From positions 24,183-88,182 of the forward strand of contig PBWO01000019.1 in assembly GCA_002727275.1 (NCBI GenBank): DNA of 64,000 nucleotides, in the 5' to 3' direction. Position 1 is the stretch's first letter; each line of letters begins with the position of its first letter. Shown here one piece after another: positions 53,210 through 60,846 of this stretch. Made by a program: the position numbers and the translations under genes. This stretch comes from Methanobacteriota archaeon (lineage in GTDB: Archaea > Thermoplasmatota > Poseidoniia > Poseidoniales > Thalassarchaeaceae). The notes under the pieces were generated by a model. The model saw nothing but the letters and a program-made list of their open reading frames with translations, did not search any database and was not told where the DNA came from.

Positions 53210-53929
53210 ATGCAAGAGAAACTGCATATGTCAAGACATCCTGGTACAGATCCACCTGAATTTGAAACAATAATTCACGGATTTGAGGGTAACAATGTGC
53301 TCTTGGAGTCGACATACTGCTATCCACGCGGAGGAGGACAACCGGGAGATACTGGAGTATTGGTTACTAAATCCACTCAAATGGACTTGCATGAGGTTTT
53401 ACCCGGACAAATGATACTACACCCAGTGGAAGATCCTGATGTATTTGGCATCGGCGATTCTGTGACTTGTAAAATCGATATAAGTCGTAGAAATGGACAT
53501 TCATTGATGCATACAGCTCAGCACATAGTATCTGCTCTTGCCGAAGATTTGTGGGGGGCAGAAACAGTCGGGAATCAACTATCTGTAGAAAGTTCCCGAG
53601 TCGATCTTTTGTTCGAAGATAAGGAAGTATTTGATCCGGACGAACTGGTAAACGCCACCAATGCAGTAATTTCCTCAAACTTGGATGTCAATATTCACGA
53701 ATGGGAAAGATCTAGGATTATTTCTCATGAACAGATGAGGCATACAAAATTCATGCACAGAATCCCTTCATCGATTACACACCTGAGAGTAGTAGAGATC
53801 GACGGGGTTGATTTGTGCCCCTGTGCAGGAACTCATGTGTCAAATACCTCAGTGATACCCCAAATCAAATTCCTAGGAAAGAAGAACAAGGGCAAGGGTA
53901 GGATTAGATTTTCTTATGTCTTTGAATAA
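53210..53929 (+). CDS. Alanyl-tRNA editing protein AlaX
   Basis: Trans-editing hydrolase that removes Ser or Gly from mischarged tRNA-Ala. YPRGGGQPGDTGVL (about 41-54) is the AlaRS-editing-like start. The zinc site comes from HSLMHTAQHI (about 102-111) and CPCAGTH (about 205-211), the HxxxH plus CxxxH arrangement of the family. There is no synthetase core. ATG 53210 gives 239 residues; ATG 53228 also possible. It follows hutH by four bases but is functionally unrelated. Confidence 0.9.
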   Translation: MQEKLHMSRHPGTDPPEFETIIHGFEGNNVLLESTYCYPRGGGQPGDTGVLVTKSTQMDLHEVLPGQMILHPVEDPDVFGIGDSVTCKIDISRRNGHSLMHTAQHIVSALAEDLWGAETVGNQLSVESSRVDLLFEDKEVFDPDELVNATNAVISSNLDVNIHEWERSRIISHEQMRHTKFMHRIPSSITHLRVVEIDGVDLCPCAGTHVSNTSVIPQIKFLGKKNKGKGRIRFSYVFE

Positions 53930-53953
53930 CTGTAATTATTTATTCAATTCTAT

Positions 53954-54029
53954 TGGTGGGCTCGGCAGGAATTGAACCTGCGATCTTCGCCATGTCAAGG
54001 CGACGTCATAACCCCTAGACCACGAGCCC
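53954..54029 (-). tRNA. tRNA-Val (GAC)
   Basis: On the minus strand the acceptor stem GGGCTCG at the 5' end pairs with CGAGCCC. The anticodon stem TCGCC/GGCGA closes the loop TTGACAT, whose anticodon is GAC (Val). The T arm is GCAGG-TTCAATT-CCTGC. The discriminator is A at 53957, and CCA is encoded at 53954-53956. Without CCA the gene is 73 bases (53957-54029). No intron is seen. Confidence 0.93.
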
Positions 54030-54068
54030 GCAACGTTAGGACGAGGCGGATACAAATGAAACATTCTG

Positions 54069-54218
54069 TCATGATACGATCTTTGAAATTGTGCAATCAC
54101 ACCCAGGATTAGAACAGATACCTCTCAATCTACTCCTTCCATTACTCATAGCTATGATTCTGGAGTCCCTAACTGACACATTTTCCTTGCATCTCATGCA
54201 GTATGCAGTATCGCCCAT
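54069..54218 (-). CDS. 49-residue zinc-ribbon protein (DUF5679-like)
   Basis: A short gene below the usual length cutoff. It starts MGDTAYCMRCKENVSVRDSR and continues into NGRSRLRGICSNPGCDCTIS. The pattern CxxC (residues 7 and 10), then NGRxxLRG, then C and C (35 and 40), resembles the DUF5679 type of small zinc ribbon, in which the middle reads KNGRPALRG. A TATA-like CATAATATG lies about 45 bases upstream. It is on the same strand as the tRNA and may share its transcript. The family call is by eye. Confidence 0.6.
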   Translation of the reverse strand: MGDTAYCMRCKENVSVRDSRIIAMSNGRSRLRGICSNPGCDCTISKIVS

Positions 54219-54501
54219 GAAAGTTTGATTGCGCGTATGCTATTGAACCCATTTGGTAGGGCATATTATGCTGAATTATCGAATTATTTGGAAAAGGCTA
54301 CACTGCAAGGCTATTGCATTGTATATTGCAATTTTTATTTCCGATAACTATTGTTATCGGCAAGATATGTTGCGATAATTGAGTGACGGATCACAAATAT
54401 TCTGGATAGTAGAAATTTAAGTGAATATATTTATTGAATTACGATAAAAATTGTTTATTATTGTTTAAAGTGCAATAATTGATTACAAACTAATTATAAG
54501 A
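54219..54501. other. AT-rich non-coding stretch downstream of hutI
   Basis: This 283-bp region is the least gene-like in the window: markedly AT-rich from about 54280, with no open frame that looks coding on either strand. It holds a 20-bp inverted repeat (54341-54360) and several copies of short GCAATA/TATTGC-type words. It lies between the end of hutI and the start of the small zinc-ribbon gene, both on the minus strand. It therefore probably contains the hutI 3' untranslated end and a promoter for the small gene. Confidence 0.5.
54341..54360. repeat. 20-bp inverted repeat CCGATAAC-TATT-GTTATCGG
   Basis: Two perfect 8-base arms separated by TATT. No T-run follows on either strand, so it does not look like a simple terminator. 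An operator or an RNA hairpin is possible. Confidence 0.6.
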
Positions 54502-55773
54502 TTATACAATAACACCGGAAATGATACTATGCGAGAATGGATTCTCTCCTGGCGTCTGACACCACCCATCTACGTCACTTGACCAAACAACATTCAGATT
54601 AGCCGAGTCGCCTACAGAGATTCTACCAGTGATTCCTTCATCAGAGAGTGTGGTGGCTGGATTGCATGTGCTAGCAATTAGTGCAGCTAATGGATCTAGC
54701 CCCATCCTAGTACAACAAATATTGGCAACCAATGGTAATGAAAGAATGCGACAGTTAGGATTGAAGTCTGTTGCCAGAGAGAAAGCCCAATTGTTTTCTA
54801 TGCATTCTGTAAATGGTAAATCTAAGGCGCTCCCCAATACGTATGGAGTACCAGGTAGGAAAGTCTGCATTGTGCCTGCATCTGAAGCCTTCTGTCTCGA
54901 ATCGGGATTAGACATAGCAACATGGTCGGCACTAACAGAACCTAGTTCTGCAGCAAGTGCCAAACCATCACTATCTACAAACTCATCAACATGTAATCTA
55001 GAATCGAGGCCATATTCCTTAGCATGATTGGCAATCAATTCAGTTTCTTCATTGGTATACCATCCATCTTCACAGAAAATATCACACCATTTCGCAATGC
55101 CTTGTTGAGCGACACTCGGTAGCTGAACAGTCAATAATTCGTCAATGTATTGAGCTCTATCTTTTTCTTTTGGGAAATCATGGGCACCCAACCAAGTAGG
55201 AAATATAGAAACTTTAGAATTTGTTGAAATCAGTGATGCAGCTTCCAATAACCTTAGTTCTGTCTTAGAATCTAGTCCATAACCGCTCTTTACTTCCATG
55301 GCAGAGGTTCCATACTTAGAAGCTTCATTGACTCTACTGAGTCCTGTAGAAACCATTTCTTCAAGAGACATTTTTCTAGTGCTAGAAACGGTGCGACGTA
55401 TCCCCCCTCCAATATCGGATATTTCTCTGTAAGTCATACCAGACTGGCGTTGTCTCAACTCTGAGGACCTATCTCCTCCCCAAATTAGATGAGTATGTGA
55501 ATCAATTAACCCGGGAATAATTGCACAACCCTTGGCATCGAGAATTGAATATTTGGATGATGAATGTTCGCCATCCCAATCAGGAGCAAATTCAGATTGA
55601 AGTGATTGAGAATCAGAGATCATCTTGATGATTCCGCCATTAATCAGAATACCCAAACCACTAGGAGAAACGTGAGAATCTCTATCGCTCATATCGTGAC
55701 CAGTAATAGGGGAGTTTTGTGTAGTTGAATCGAGATGGGCGATCTCCCCGGCATTCAATATCAGTAGGCCCAT
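54502..55773 (-). CDS. hutI: Imidazolonepropionase
   Basis: Amidohydrolase that opens the imidazolone ring to formiminoglutamate, between HutU and FtcD. The metal site begins at PGLIDSHTHLIWGGDRSSEL (about 84-103), and further blocks are EVKSGYGLDS (about 155), HVDEF (about 245) and SADHVAMS (about 268). ATG 55773 (MGLLILNAGEIAHLD) gives 423 residues; the frame to 55860 would run into the kae1 start region. It is transcribed opposite to ftcD-fchA-hutU-hutH, from a divergent promoter shared with kae1. Confidence 0.93.
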   Translation of the reverse strand: MGLLILNAGEIAHLDSTTQNSPITGHDMSDRDSHVSPSGLGILINGGIIKMISDSQSLQSEFAPDWDGEHSSSKYSILDAKGCAIIPGLIDSHTHLIWGGDRSSELRQRQSGMTYREISDIGGGIRRTVSSTRKMSLEEMVSTGLSRVNEASKYGTSAMEVKSGYGLDSKTELRLLEAASLISTNSKVSIFPTWLGAHDFPKEKDRAQYIDELLTVQLPSVAQQGIAKWCDIFCEDGWYTNEETELIANHAKEYGLDSRLHVDEFVDSDGLALAAELGSVSADHVAMSNPDSRQKASDAGTMQTFLPGTPYVLGSALDLPFTECIENNWAFSLATDFNPNCRILSLPLVANICCTRMGLDPLAALIASTCNPATTLSDEGITGRISVGDSANLNVVWSSDVDGWCQTPGENPFSHSIISGVIV

Positions 55774-55830
55774 GACTCCCGAGGAACGGGATGATTGAAA
55801 GCAATGTCTGCTGCGTATGGGCTGATGGCG

Positions 55831-56832
55831 ATGATACTGGGCATTGAGAGCACTGCTCATACCCTATCATTCGGACTAGTTAGTCAAGATGGCGAGGCAT
55901 TACCATCCAGTTCTGACCTATACGCTCCTGATGAGGGTGGAATACATCCTCGTGAGGCTGCTGATCATCATTCCGAAATTGCAGGTCATTTATTGCAAAA
56001 TCTCATGGAGACAAATTCACTGAATTCCTCAGATATATCTGCAATTGCATTTAGTCAGGGTCCTGGACTAGGTCCATGCCTTAGAGTGGGGGCATCTATT
56101 GCCCGCGGATTATCACATTCTTGGGATGTGCCCTTAGTTGGAGTTAACCATTGCGTGGCGCACATCGAAATCGGTAGAAATCAGACAAAATGTGATGATC
56201 CGGTATTACTCTACGTGTCTGGTGGAAATACACAGATTATTGCGCGCAAGGGGGGAAGATATCGTGTACTTGGAGAAACTTTAGACATAGGAATTGGCAA
56301 TATGCTAGACAAGTTTGCACGCACTCATGGAATGGCTTTCCCTGGTGGGCCCAAGGTTGAATCTCTTGCAAGTAAATGGCTCTCGTCCGATTCTACTCGG
56401 ACTTTGGATAGAATCTCTTTGCCCTATGCCGTGCAAGGAATGGATCTATCCTTCTCTGGAATTATGACCGCTGCAAATCAGAAAGTTGCTGATGGGCATC
56501 CGCTAGAAGAAGTGTGCTGGGCGTTGCAAGAACACGTGTTCGCTGCCTGTATAGAAGTTGCAGAAAGGGCAATGGCACATGCAGGAAAGGATGAGTTGCT
56601 ATTGGGAGGGGGAGTAGCATGCAATGCTCGCATAAATGAAATGGCTCGTATAATGTGTGATGAAAGAGGTGCTACTGCATATTGCCCACCTAAGCCATTT
56701 TGTGTCGATAATGGGACAATGATTGCCGAGTTAGGTAGGAGAATGCTGAGTGTATCGGAGACTACTGAACTTAGTGAGAGTGCTATATCTCCGGGCCTAA
56801 GAACGGACCAAACCATAGTAAGATGGAATTGA
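55831..56832 (+). CDS. KEOPS catalytic subunit Kae1 (tRNA t6A37 synthesis)
   Basis: ASKHA-fold enzyme that transfers the threonylcarbamoyl group to A37 of tRNAs reading ANN codons, together with Pcc1 (17328), Bud32 and Cgi121. ILGIESTAHTLSFG (about 2-15), the iron ligands in GGIHPREAADHHSEIA (about 36-51), VSGGNTQII (about 130) and GGGVACNARINEM (about 259) identify it. There is no fused Bud32 kinase domain. ATG 55831 matches homologues; ATG 55825 is the alternative. Length is 333. Confidence 0.93.
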   Translation: MILGIESTAHTLSFGLVSQDGEALPSSSDLYAPDEGGIHPREAADHHSEIAGHLLQNLMETNSLNSSDISAIAFSQGPGLGPCLRVGASIARGLSHSWDVPLVGVNHCVAHIEIGRNQTKCDDPVLLYVSGGNTQIIARKGGRYRVLGETLDIGIGNMLDKFARTHGMAFPGGPKVESLASKWLSSDSTRTLDRISLPYAVQGMDLSFSGIMTAANQKVADGHPLEEVCWALQEHVFAACIEVAERAMAHAGKDELLLGGGVACNARINEMARIMCDERGATAYCPPKPFCVDNGTMIAELGRRMLSVSETTELSESAISPGLRTDQTIVRWN

Positions 56833-56871
56833 GACTCTCCGTGAGCCTTATGAGAAACGGATGATGCGTCC

Positions 56872-57678
56872 GTGTTGGAGACTGGTTATCTAGTGCAGAG
56901 GAGGAGACGATCAAAGGCGGTCCCGAGGGACATTTTTGGGAATCCGAATTCTCCAACGACTCCTTCTAAATCCACTACCAAAAGGCCTGCTCCCACATCA
57001 ACTAAGCCTCCGGCTAAACCTCCGGCTAAACCTCCGGCTAAACCTCCAGCTAAACCTCCAGCAGAGCTACCAATTGAGTCGGAGCCAGAGGTCGTGCCTG
57101 AGCCCACTGTAGAGGTTGTCGACGAGGAGGTTATCGAGGAGGAGCCTGAATCTGACGCTGAAACCGATGTTGTAGATCAACAGATTCTGAGAACCCCTAG
57201 AAAATCCATTGGACTGAGGCCTCAAAATGAGATAATTGAAGTTGAAACAGTGGATTCCGTTAGTGATCGCGCTAAGGAGATTATAGATGGATCTAAGGAG
57301 AGAGCTAAGACAGAAGTCAAAGTTCCCCTACCAAAAACCAGTACTAAGCCTAAAGTTGAGACCTCGGCAACACCTCCGCCAAAACCTCGTCCGAGACGTT
57401 CTAGAACGTCCTCATTCCAACCGGCAAATCGTGCAAAGAGGTTAGACCGTAGTAGACATATGGAATATAAATACGAAATGCGGAGCCTACTAGTAGACCT
57501 AGATATTGCTGAAGAGCATCGTTCAAACCTTCTAGGTACTATTTGGGCTCGCGGAGAGAGGCAGACGGCTTCTGAAGCCAAACAATTCATTTCGGAAAAA
57601 TGTGAGCAAGGAGTATTGACAAATGAACAAGAATCCACGCTGAAAAGCGTTGTTGATAGATATACAGTGAGGAGATAA
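56872..57678 (+). CDS. Basic/Pro-rich protein with small conserved C-terminal domain, unknown function
   Basis: A 268-residue protein. A basic N-terminus leads into five KPPA-type units (residues about 46-65) from a 12-bp tandem repeat, then an acidic stretch (about 68-105), a second Pro/Lys region and a folded-looking C-terminal domain of about 75 residues (from HMEYKYEMRSLLVDLDIAEE). The last part looks like a compact helical domain, and the rest looks disordered. It starts with GTG at 56872. FKBP follows with a TAATATG junction. No family recognised. Confidence 0.7.
   Translation: MLETGYLVQRRRRSKAVPRDIFGNPNSPTTPSKSTTKRPAPTSTKPPAKPPAKPPAKPPAKPPAELPIESEPEVVPEPTVEVVDEEVIEEEPESDAETDVVDQQILRTPRKSIGLRPQNEIIEVETVDSVSDRAKEIIDGSKERAKTEVKVPLPKTSTKPKVETSATPPPKPRPRRSRTSSFQPANRAKRLDRSRHMEYKYEMRSLLVDLDIAEEHRSNLLGTIWARGERQTASEAKQFISEKCEQGVLTNEQESTLKSVVDRYTVRR
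57007..57066 (+). repeat. 12-bp tandem repeat, five units, inside a coding region
   Basis: Units of CCTCCGGCTAAA begin at 57007, 57019, 57031, 57043 and 57055; the last two have CCAGCT or CCAGCA. They encode the repeated PPAK of the Pro-rich protein. Such repeats change length easily by slippage. Confidence 0.9.
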
Positions 57679-57679
57679 T

Positions 57680-58210
57680 ATGAGTGTAATAGAAAATGGA
57701 AAAGTGGCTTTTGTAACATATACCGGGACATTTCCCGATAGTGGCGATGTGTTTGACACAAATGTAGGTGGACAACCATTACCATTCTTAGTAGGCTATA
57801 GAAATATGATTGAAGGATTTGAACAAGAAATGATGGGTGCAGCTGCTGGTGAATCTAGATCATTTACACTTACTCCGGATAGAGCTTATGGACACCGTGA
57901 TGATTCAGCGTTCCAAGATATCCCGCGTGATCAGTTCCCGGCTGATATGGAGATAGAGCCAGGGATGGTTATGGCTGCATATAGCGATCAGGGGCCCGTA
58001 CAATTTGCAATTGATTCAATTGAGGGAGATACTGTGAGGGTTGATTTCAATCACCAAATGGCTGGTAAGACATTACATTTCGAAGTTGAGGTGAATTCAG
58101 TTAGAGATGCAAGCCCAGAAGAATTGTCACATGGGCATGTACATGGTCCCGGAGGCGTAGAACATCAGCAAAAGGCTGATGATTGTGGCGATAGTTGTGG
58201 ATGTTGCTAA
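57680..58210 (+). CDS. FKBP-type peptidyl-prolyl isomerase, SlyD-like
   Basis: Prolyl isomerase and chaperone of 176 residues. The FKBP half has VTYTGTFPDSGDVFDTN (about 12-28), PLPFLVGYRNMIEGFEQEMM (about 33-52) and the inserted IF flap domain with DRAYGHRDD near 67-75. The C-terminal tail is His- and Cys-rich (HGHVHGPGG, then DCGDSCGCC), as in SlyD metal-binding tails. A GGAGATAAT site precedes its ATG, and the upstream stop is one base away. Confidence 0.9.
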   Translation: MSVIENGKVAFVTYTGTFPDSGDVFDTNVGGQPLPFLVGYRNMIEGFEQEMMGAAAGESRSFTLTPDRAYGHRDDSAFQDIPRDQFPADMEIEPGMVMAAYSDQGPVQFAIDSIEGDTVRVDFNHQMAGKTLHFEVEVNSVRDASPEELSHGHVHGPGGVEHQQKADDCGDSCGCC

Positions 58211-58224
58211 TTTGATATGTTCGT

Positions 58225-58250
58225 ACCATGAATAGCACATTATTCATGGT
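58225..58250 (+). promoter_or_regulatory. Inverted repeat over the TATA box of the methylmalonyl-CoA mutase operon
   Basis: ACCATGAATA (58225-58234), spacer GCACAT, then TATTCATGGT (58241-58250): two perfect 10-base arms. The right arm contains a TATTCA stretch about 26 bases before GTG 58272, the leaderless TATA distance. A regulator bound here would block or shape initiation. A terminator for the FKBP gene is possible, but no T-run follows. Confidence 0.55.
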
Positions 58251-58271
58251 GCATTCCCTCCTCGCGATATC

Positions 58272-59864
58272 GTGGATAAGCCTCGTTCTACCACAATGAG
58301 TGGAATGGATAGGTCAGATGTAGCCACTTCTGATACTTCTAATGCAGCAGGGCATAATCCTACTGGCCACCCAAATCCGGGCCTGCCACCTTACACGCGA
58401 GGTATTCACAGTGATATGTATCGTAGTAAGTTATGGACGATGCGTCAATACGCTGGATTCTCTACGGCTATAGATACTAATGAGCGTTTCAGAACATTAC
58501 TTGAAAACGGTCAGACCGGGTTATCAGTAGCATTCGATTTGCCCACTCAACTAGGGCTTGATTCAGATCATCCTCATTCCCTTGGTGAAGTTGGAAGAGT
58601 GGGAGTTCCAATTGATACAATTGATGATATGAAATTACTATTCAAATCTATAGATATGTCAAATATTTCAACTTCAATGACGATTAATGCACCAGCGACA
58701 TCAATCTTAGCGATGTATGTAGCTGCAGCCGAAGAATCAGGTGTTGACAGGTCAGATCTAAAGGGTACTGTGCAGAACGATATTCTAAAGGAATATATTG
58801 CTAGAGGTCTGTACATCTATCCTCCAGAACAATCAATGAGATTGACTACTGATCTTATGCAATGGTGCATGAATAATGCACCTTCGTGGAATACAATATC
58901 AATCAGCGGTTATCACATGCGAGAGGCTGGATGTACTGCTGTGGAAGAGGTATCGTTGACTCTATCAAACGCTCTACAATACGTTTCAAGTGCTATTGAT
59001 TCTGGACTAGAGATTGATAGTTTCGCGCCCCGAATGTCTTTCTTTTTTAGTTCACATAATGACTTTCTCGAAGAGGTATCAAAATTCAGAGCTGCGAGAA
59101 TGCTGTGGCATGATTTGGTAAATGAGAGGTTTGATCCATCGAATCCTCGATCGACTCAACTCAGGTTTCACACACAAACAGCAGGAGTTACCCTTACCGC
59201 CCAACAGCCGTTAAACAATACAGTAAGAGTGGCATACCAGGCTCTATCTGCAGTATTTGGTGGTACTCAATCACTTCACACAAACAGTTTTGATGAAGCA
59301 ATCGGTTTACCTACTGAAGAGGCTGCCACAATTGCCCTAAGGACGCAACAAATTATCGCTGAAGAGACTGGAGTTCCATTCAGTGTTGACCCGTTAGCAG
59401 GTTCATATCTAGTCGAAGAGATGACTGCCAATATTGCTTCTGAAGCCAGGAAGAAAATTGAAGAAATTGATGCCAAAGGAGGTGCACTCAATTGCGTCAA
59501 AGCAGGTGTCCAGCAACAGATGATTCATGAGAGTGCATGGAATAATCTAAATTCCATAGAAAGCGGAGACACAGGAGTAGTAGGGGTCAATATCCATAAT
59601 GATGATGCGGAAGTTTACGATAGTGGATTGAAGATTGATTCTGAGAATACTGAGCGTTGTATTAAGAGATTACAGGCACACAAGGAGTGCAGGGACGAAT
59701 CTAAGGTAGAGTCCACTCTAGGCCGGCTAAGAGAATCATGTATTGAAGGAATCAATGTGATGGAGCCATTGATTGATGCAGCAAAGGCTGGTGCGACAAT
59801 CGGCGAAATGAATGCAGTTATGAGAGATGTCTTTGGAACATGGGTATCACCGAGTGGAGTATAA
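58272..59864 (+). CDS. Methylmalonyl-CoA mutase, catalytic (large) subunit
   Basis: Rearranges methylmalonyl-CoA and succinyl-CoA. PPYTRGIHSDMY (about 39) and LWTMRQYAGFSTAIDTNERF (about 54-73), SVAFDLPTQLGLDSDHPHS (about 84-102) and RFHTQTAGVTLTAQQPLNNT (about 298-317) are typical. At 530 residues it lacks the B12-binding domain, which must come from a separate small subunit, not seen in the window. GTG 58272 follows a TATA at leaderless distance; ATG 58296 is an alternative. Its TAA overlaps the epimerase ATG (TAATG). Confidence 0.93.
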   Translation: MDKPRSTTMSGMDRSDVATSDTSNAAGHNPTGHPNPGLPPYTRGIHSDMYRSKLWTMRQYAGFSTAIDTNERFRTLLENGQTGLSVAFDLPTQLGLDSDHPHSLGEVGRVGVPIDTIDDMKLLFKSIDMSNISTSMTINAPATSILAMYVAAAEESGVDRSDLKGTVQNDILKEYIARGLYIYPPEQSMRLTTDLMQWCMNNAPSWNTISISGYHMREAGCTAVEEVSLTLSNALQYVSSAIDSGLEIDSFAPRMSFFFSSHNDFLEEVSKFRAARMLWHDLVNERFDPSNPRSTQLRFHTQTAGVTLTAQQPLNNTVRVAYQALSAVFGGTQSLHTNSFDEAIGLPTEEAATIALRTQQIIAEETGVPFSVDPLAGSYLVEEMTANIASEARKKIEEIDAKGGALNCVKAGVQQQMIHESAWNNLNSIESGDTGVVGVNIHNDDAEVYDSGLKIDSENTERCIKRLQAHKECRDESKVESTLGRLRESCIEGINVMEPLIDAAKAGATIGEMNAVMRDVFGTWVSPSGV

Positions 59865-60271
59865 TGGATAGGCCGAGTATAGACCATGTCGGCATCGCTA
59901 CTCGTTCTGTCGAGGCTTCAACAGCATTCTGGGAGGCCCTAGGGCTAGAATCCAGTATTGATGAAGTAAATAATGAGCAAGGGGTACGGATTAGGATGCT
60001 AAGTGGTGTAGGTAATTCTCCTCGGGTCGAACTATTGGAACCTCTTGGTCCAGATACTCCTGTTGGTAGATTTATCTCTAAACGCGGAGAAGGTATGCAA
60101 CAGTTAGCATTCTCAGTCAACGACATTAATGATACAATATCTAGACTGATAGAAAACGGATTTAGGATGATTAACATAGAGCCCACAGAAGGTATAGATG
60201 GCTCACTAATAGCATTCGTACACCCCTCCTCAACTGGAGGTGTCCTCGTTGAACTCGTGCAACGAAATTGA
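59864..60271 (+). CDS. Methylmalonyl-CoA epimerase
   Basis: VOC-fold metalloenzyme that interconverts the D and L forms of methylmalonyl-CoA for the mutase. IDHVGIATRSVEASTAFWEA (about 6-25) opens the first half with a metal His, QQLAFSVNDINDTI (about 84) gives the second half, and VLVELVQRN (about 127-135) carries the last metal Glu. Length is 135, as usual. A GGAG site lies just before the ATG, and the gene is translationally coupled to the mutase. Confidence 0.9.
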   Translation: MDRPSIDHVGIATRSVEASTAFWEALGLESSIDEVNNEQGVRIRMLSGVGNSPRVELLEPLGPDTPVGRFISKRGEGMQQLAFSVNDINDTISRLIENGFRMINIEPTEGIDGSLIAFVHPSSTGGVLVELVQRN

Positions 60272-60305
60272 TAACAGTCAAAAGACAAACCAATTTCGGT
60301 AGATC

Positions 60306-60608
60306 ATGCAAACCTCAATGGGCCTAATCACGAGTAATGGTACCCCCACTTCAGAGCATGTTACCGAAGAGGTTGAGTTTCTCTCAGAAGCACTTGGAAA
60401 CCTAAGAGATGCTGGCCAAATTTCTAATGATGCGTACCTTGATGCCGGTGCCATTCAGGGTGGGCTTTCACTAGTAGCTAGCTTATTGGATCAAGGTGCG
60501 CCTACCGAAGAGATTGATGTACAACTTAGTCAACTATCAGAGAGGGCAACTCGGATTTGTTCAATTCACCCAGAAATAGATAGTCAAATCGAGAGTATGA
60601 GAGTTTAA
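60306..60608 (+). CDS. Small soluble protein, unknown function
   Basis: A 100-residue acidic protein that looks all-helical, for example EEVEFLSEALGNLRDAGQIS and AIQGGLSLVASLLDQ. No family is recognised. ATG 60318 (MGLITSNG) is an alternative start. It ends directly at the palindromic operator of the RHH gene. Confidence 0.6.
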   Translation: MQTSMGLITSNGTPTSEHVTEEVEFLSEALGNLRDAGQISNDAYLDAGAIQGGLSLVASLLDQGAPTEEIDVQLSQLSERATRICSIHPEIDSQIESMRV

Positions 60609-60643
60609 TATTACTCCAGTATTACCTGAGTAATACTTATTCA
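60609..60643 (+). promoter_or_regulatory. Palindromic operator and TATA box of the RHH-preQ0 operon
   Basis: AGTATTACCTGAGTAATACT (60618-60637) is a perfect 8-base inverted repeat with a 4-base centre. A third half-site, TATTACTC (60609-60616), lies upstream and pairs with GAGTAATA (60628-60635). A TATA-like ACTTATTCAT (60635-60644) overlaps the right arm, about 26 bases before ATG 60664. This is the expected layout of an RHH autoregulatory site. Binding is inferred. Confidence 0.6.
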
Positions 60644-60663
60644 TACCTCGTCGTGCGCGATGT

Positions 60664-60846
60664 ATGCCCAAAGTAAGCTTGGACATACCAGCTCAGTTGC
60701 TTGATGATATCAAGACTCATGTTGGTGATGAGAAGAAATTTGTCTCAGTTGCAGATGCTGTCAGAACTGCCTGTAGAAAGTTGTTAGATCAGTTGGATGC
60801 GATTGATGACTTGCATGGAAGGATATCGAGGGATTCAGATGAGTGA
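60664..60846 (+). CDS. Ribbon-helix-helix transcription regulator
   Basis: A 60-residue CopG/MetJ-Arc-type DNA-binding protein. KVSLDIPAQLLDDIKTHVGD is the beta strand and first helix, and SVADAVRTACRKLLDQL is the second helix, with the expected alternating strand residues. It would dimerise and bind a palindrome; a suitable one lies at its own promoter. It heads a run of overlapping preQ0 genes and overlaps folE by 8 bases (ATGAGTGA). No ligand-binding domain is present. Confidence 0.82.
   Translation: MPKVSLDIPAQLLDDIKTHVGDEKKFVSVADAVRTACRKLLDQLDAIDDLHGRISRDSDE

Noticed and set aside
54341..54360. Intrinsic terminator for hutI
   Set aside because: No T-run follows the hairpin in the hutI direction, and it lies about 140 bases beyond the stop codon.
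57007..57066. Possible CRISPR-like or intergenic repeat
   Set aside because: The 12-bp units have no spacers and lie in frame inside a protein-coding region (PPAK repeats).
60797..60838. Longer N-terminus for FolE
   Set aside because: This extension overlaps the RHH gene in another frame; ATG 60839 has a ribosome site and an ATGAGTGA overlap.
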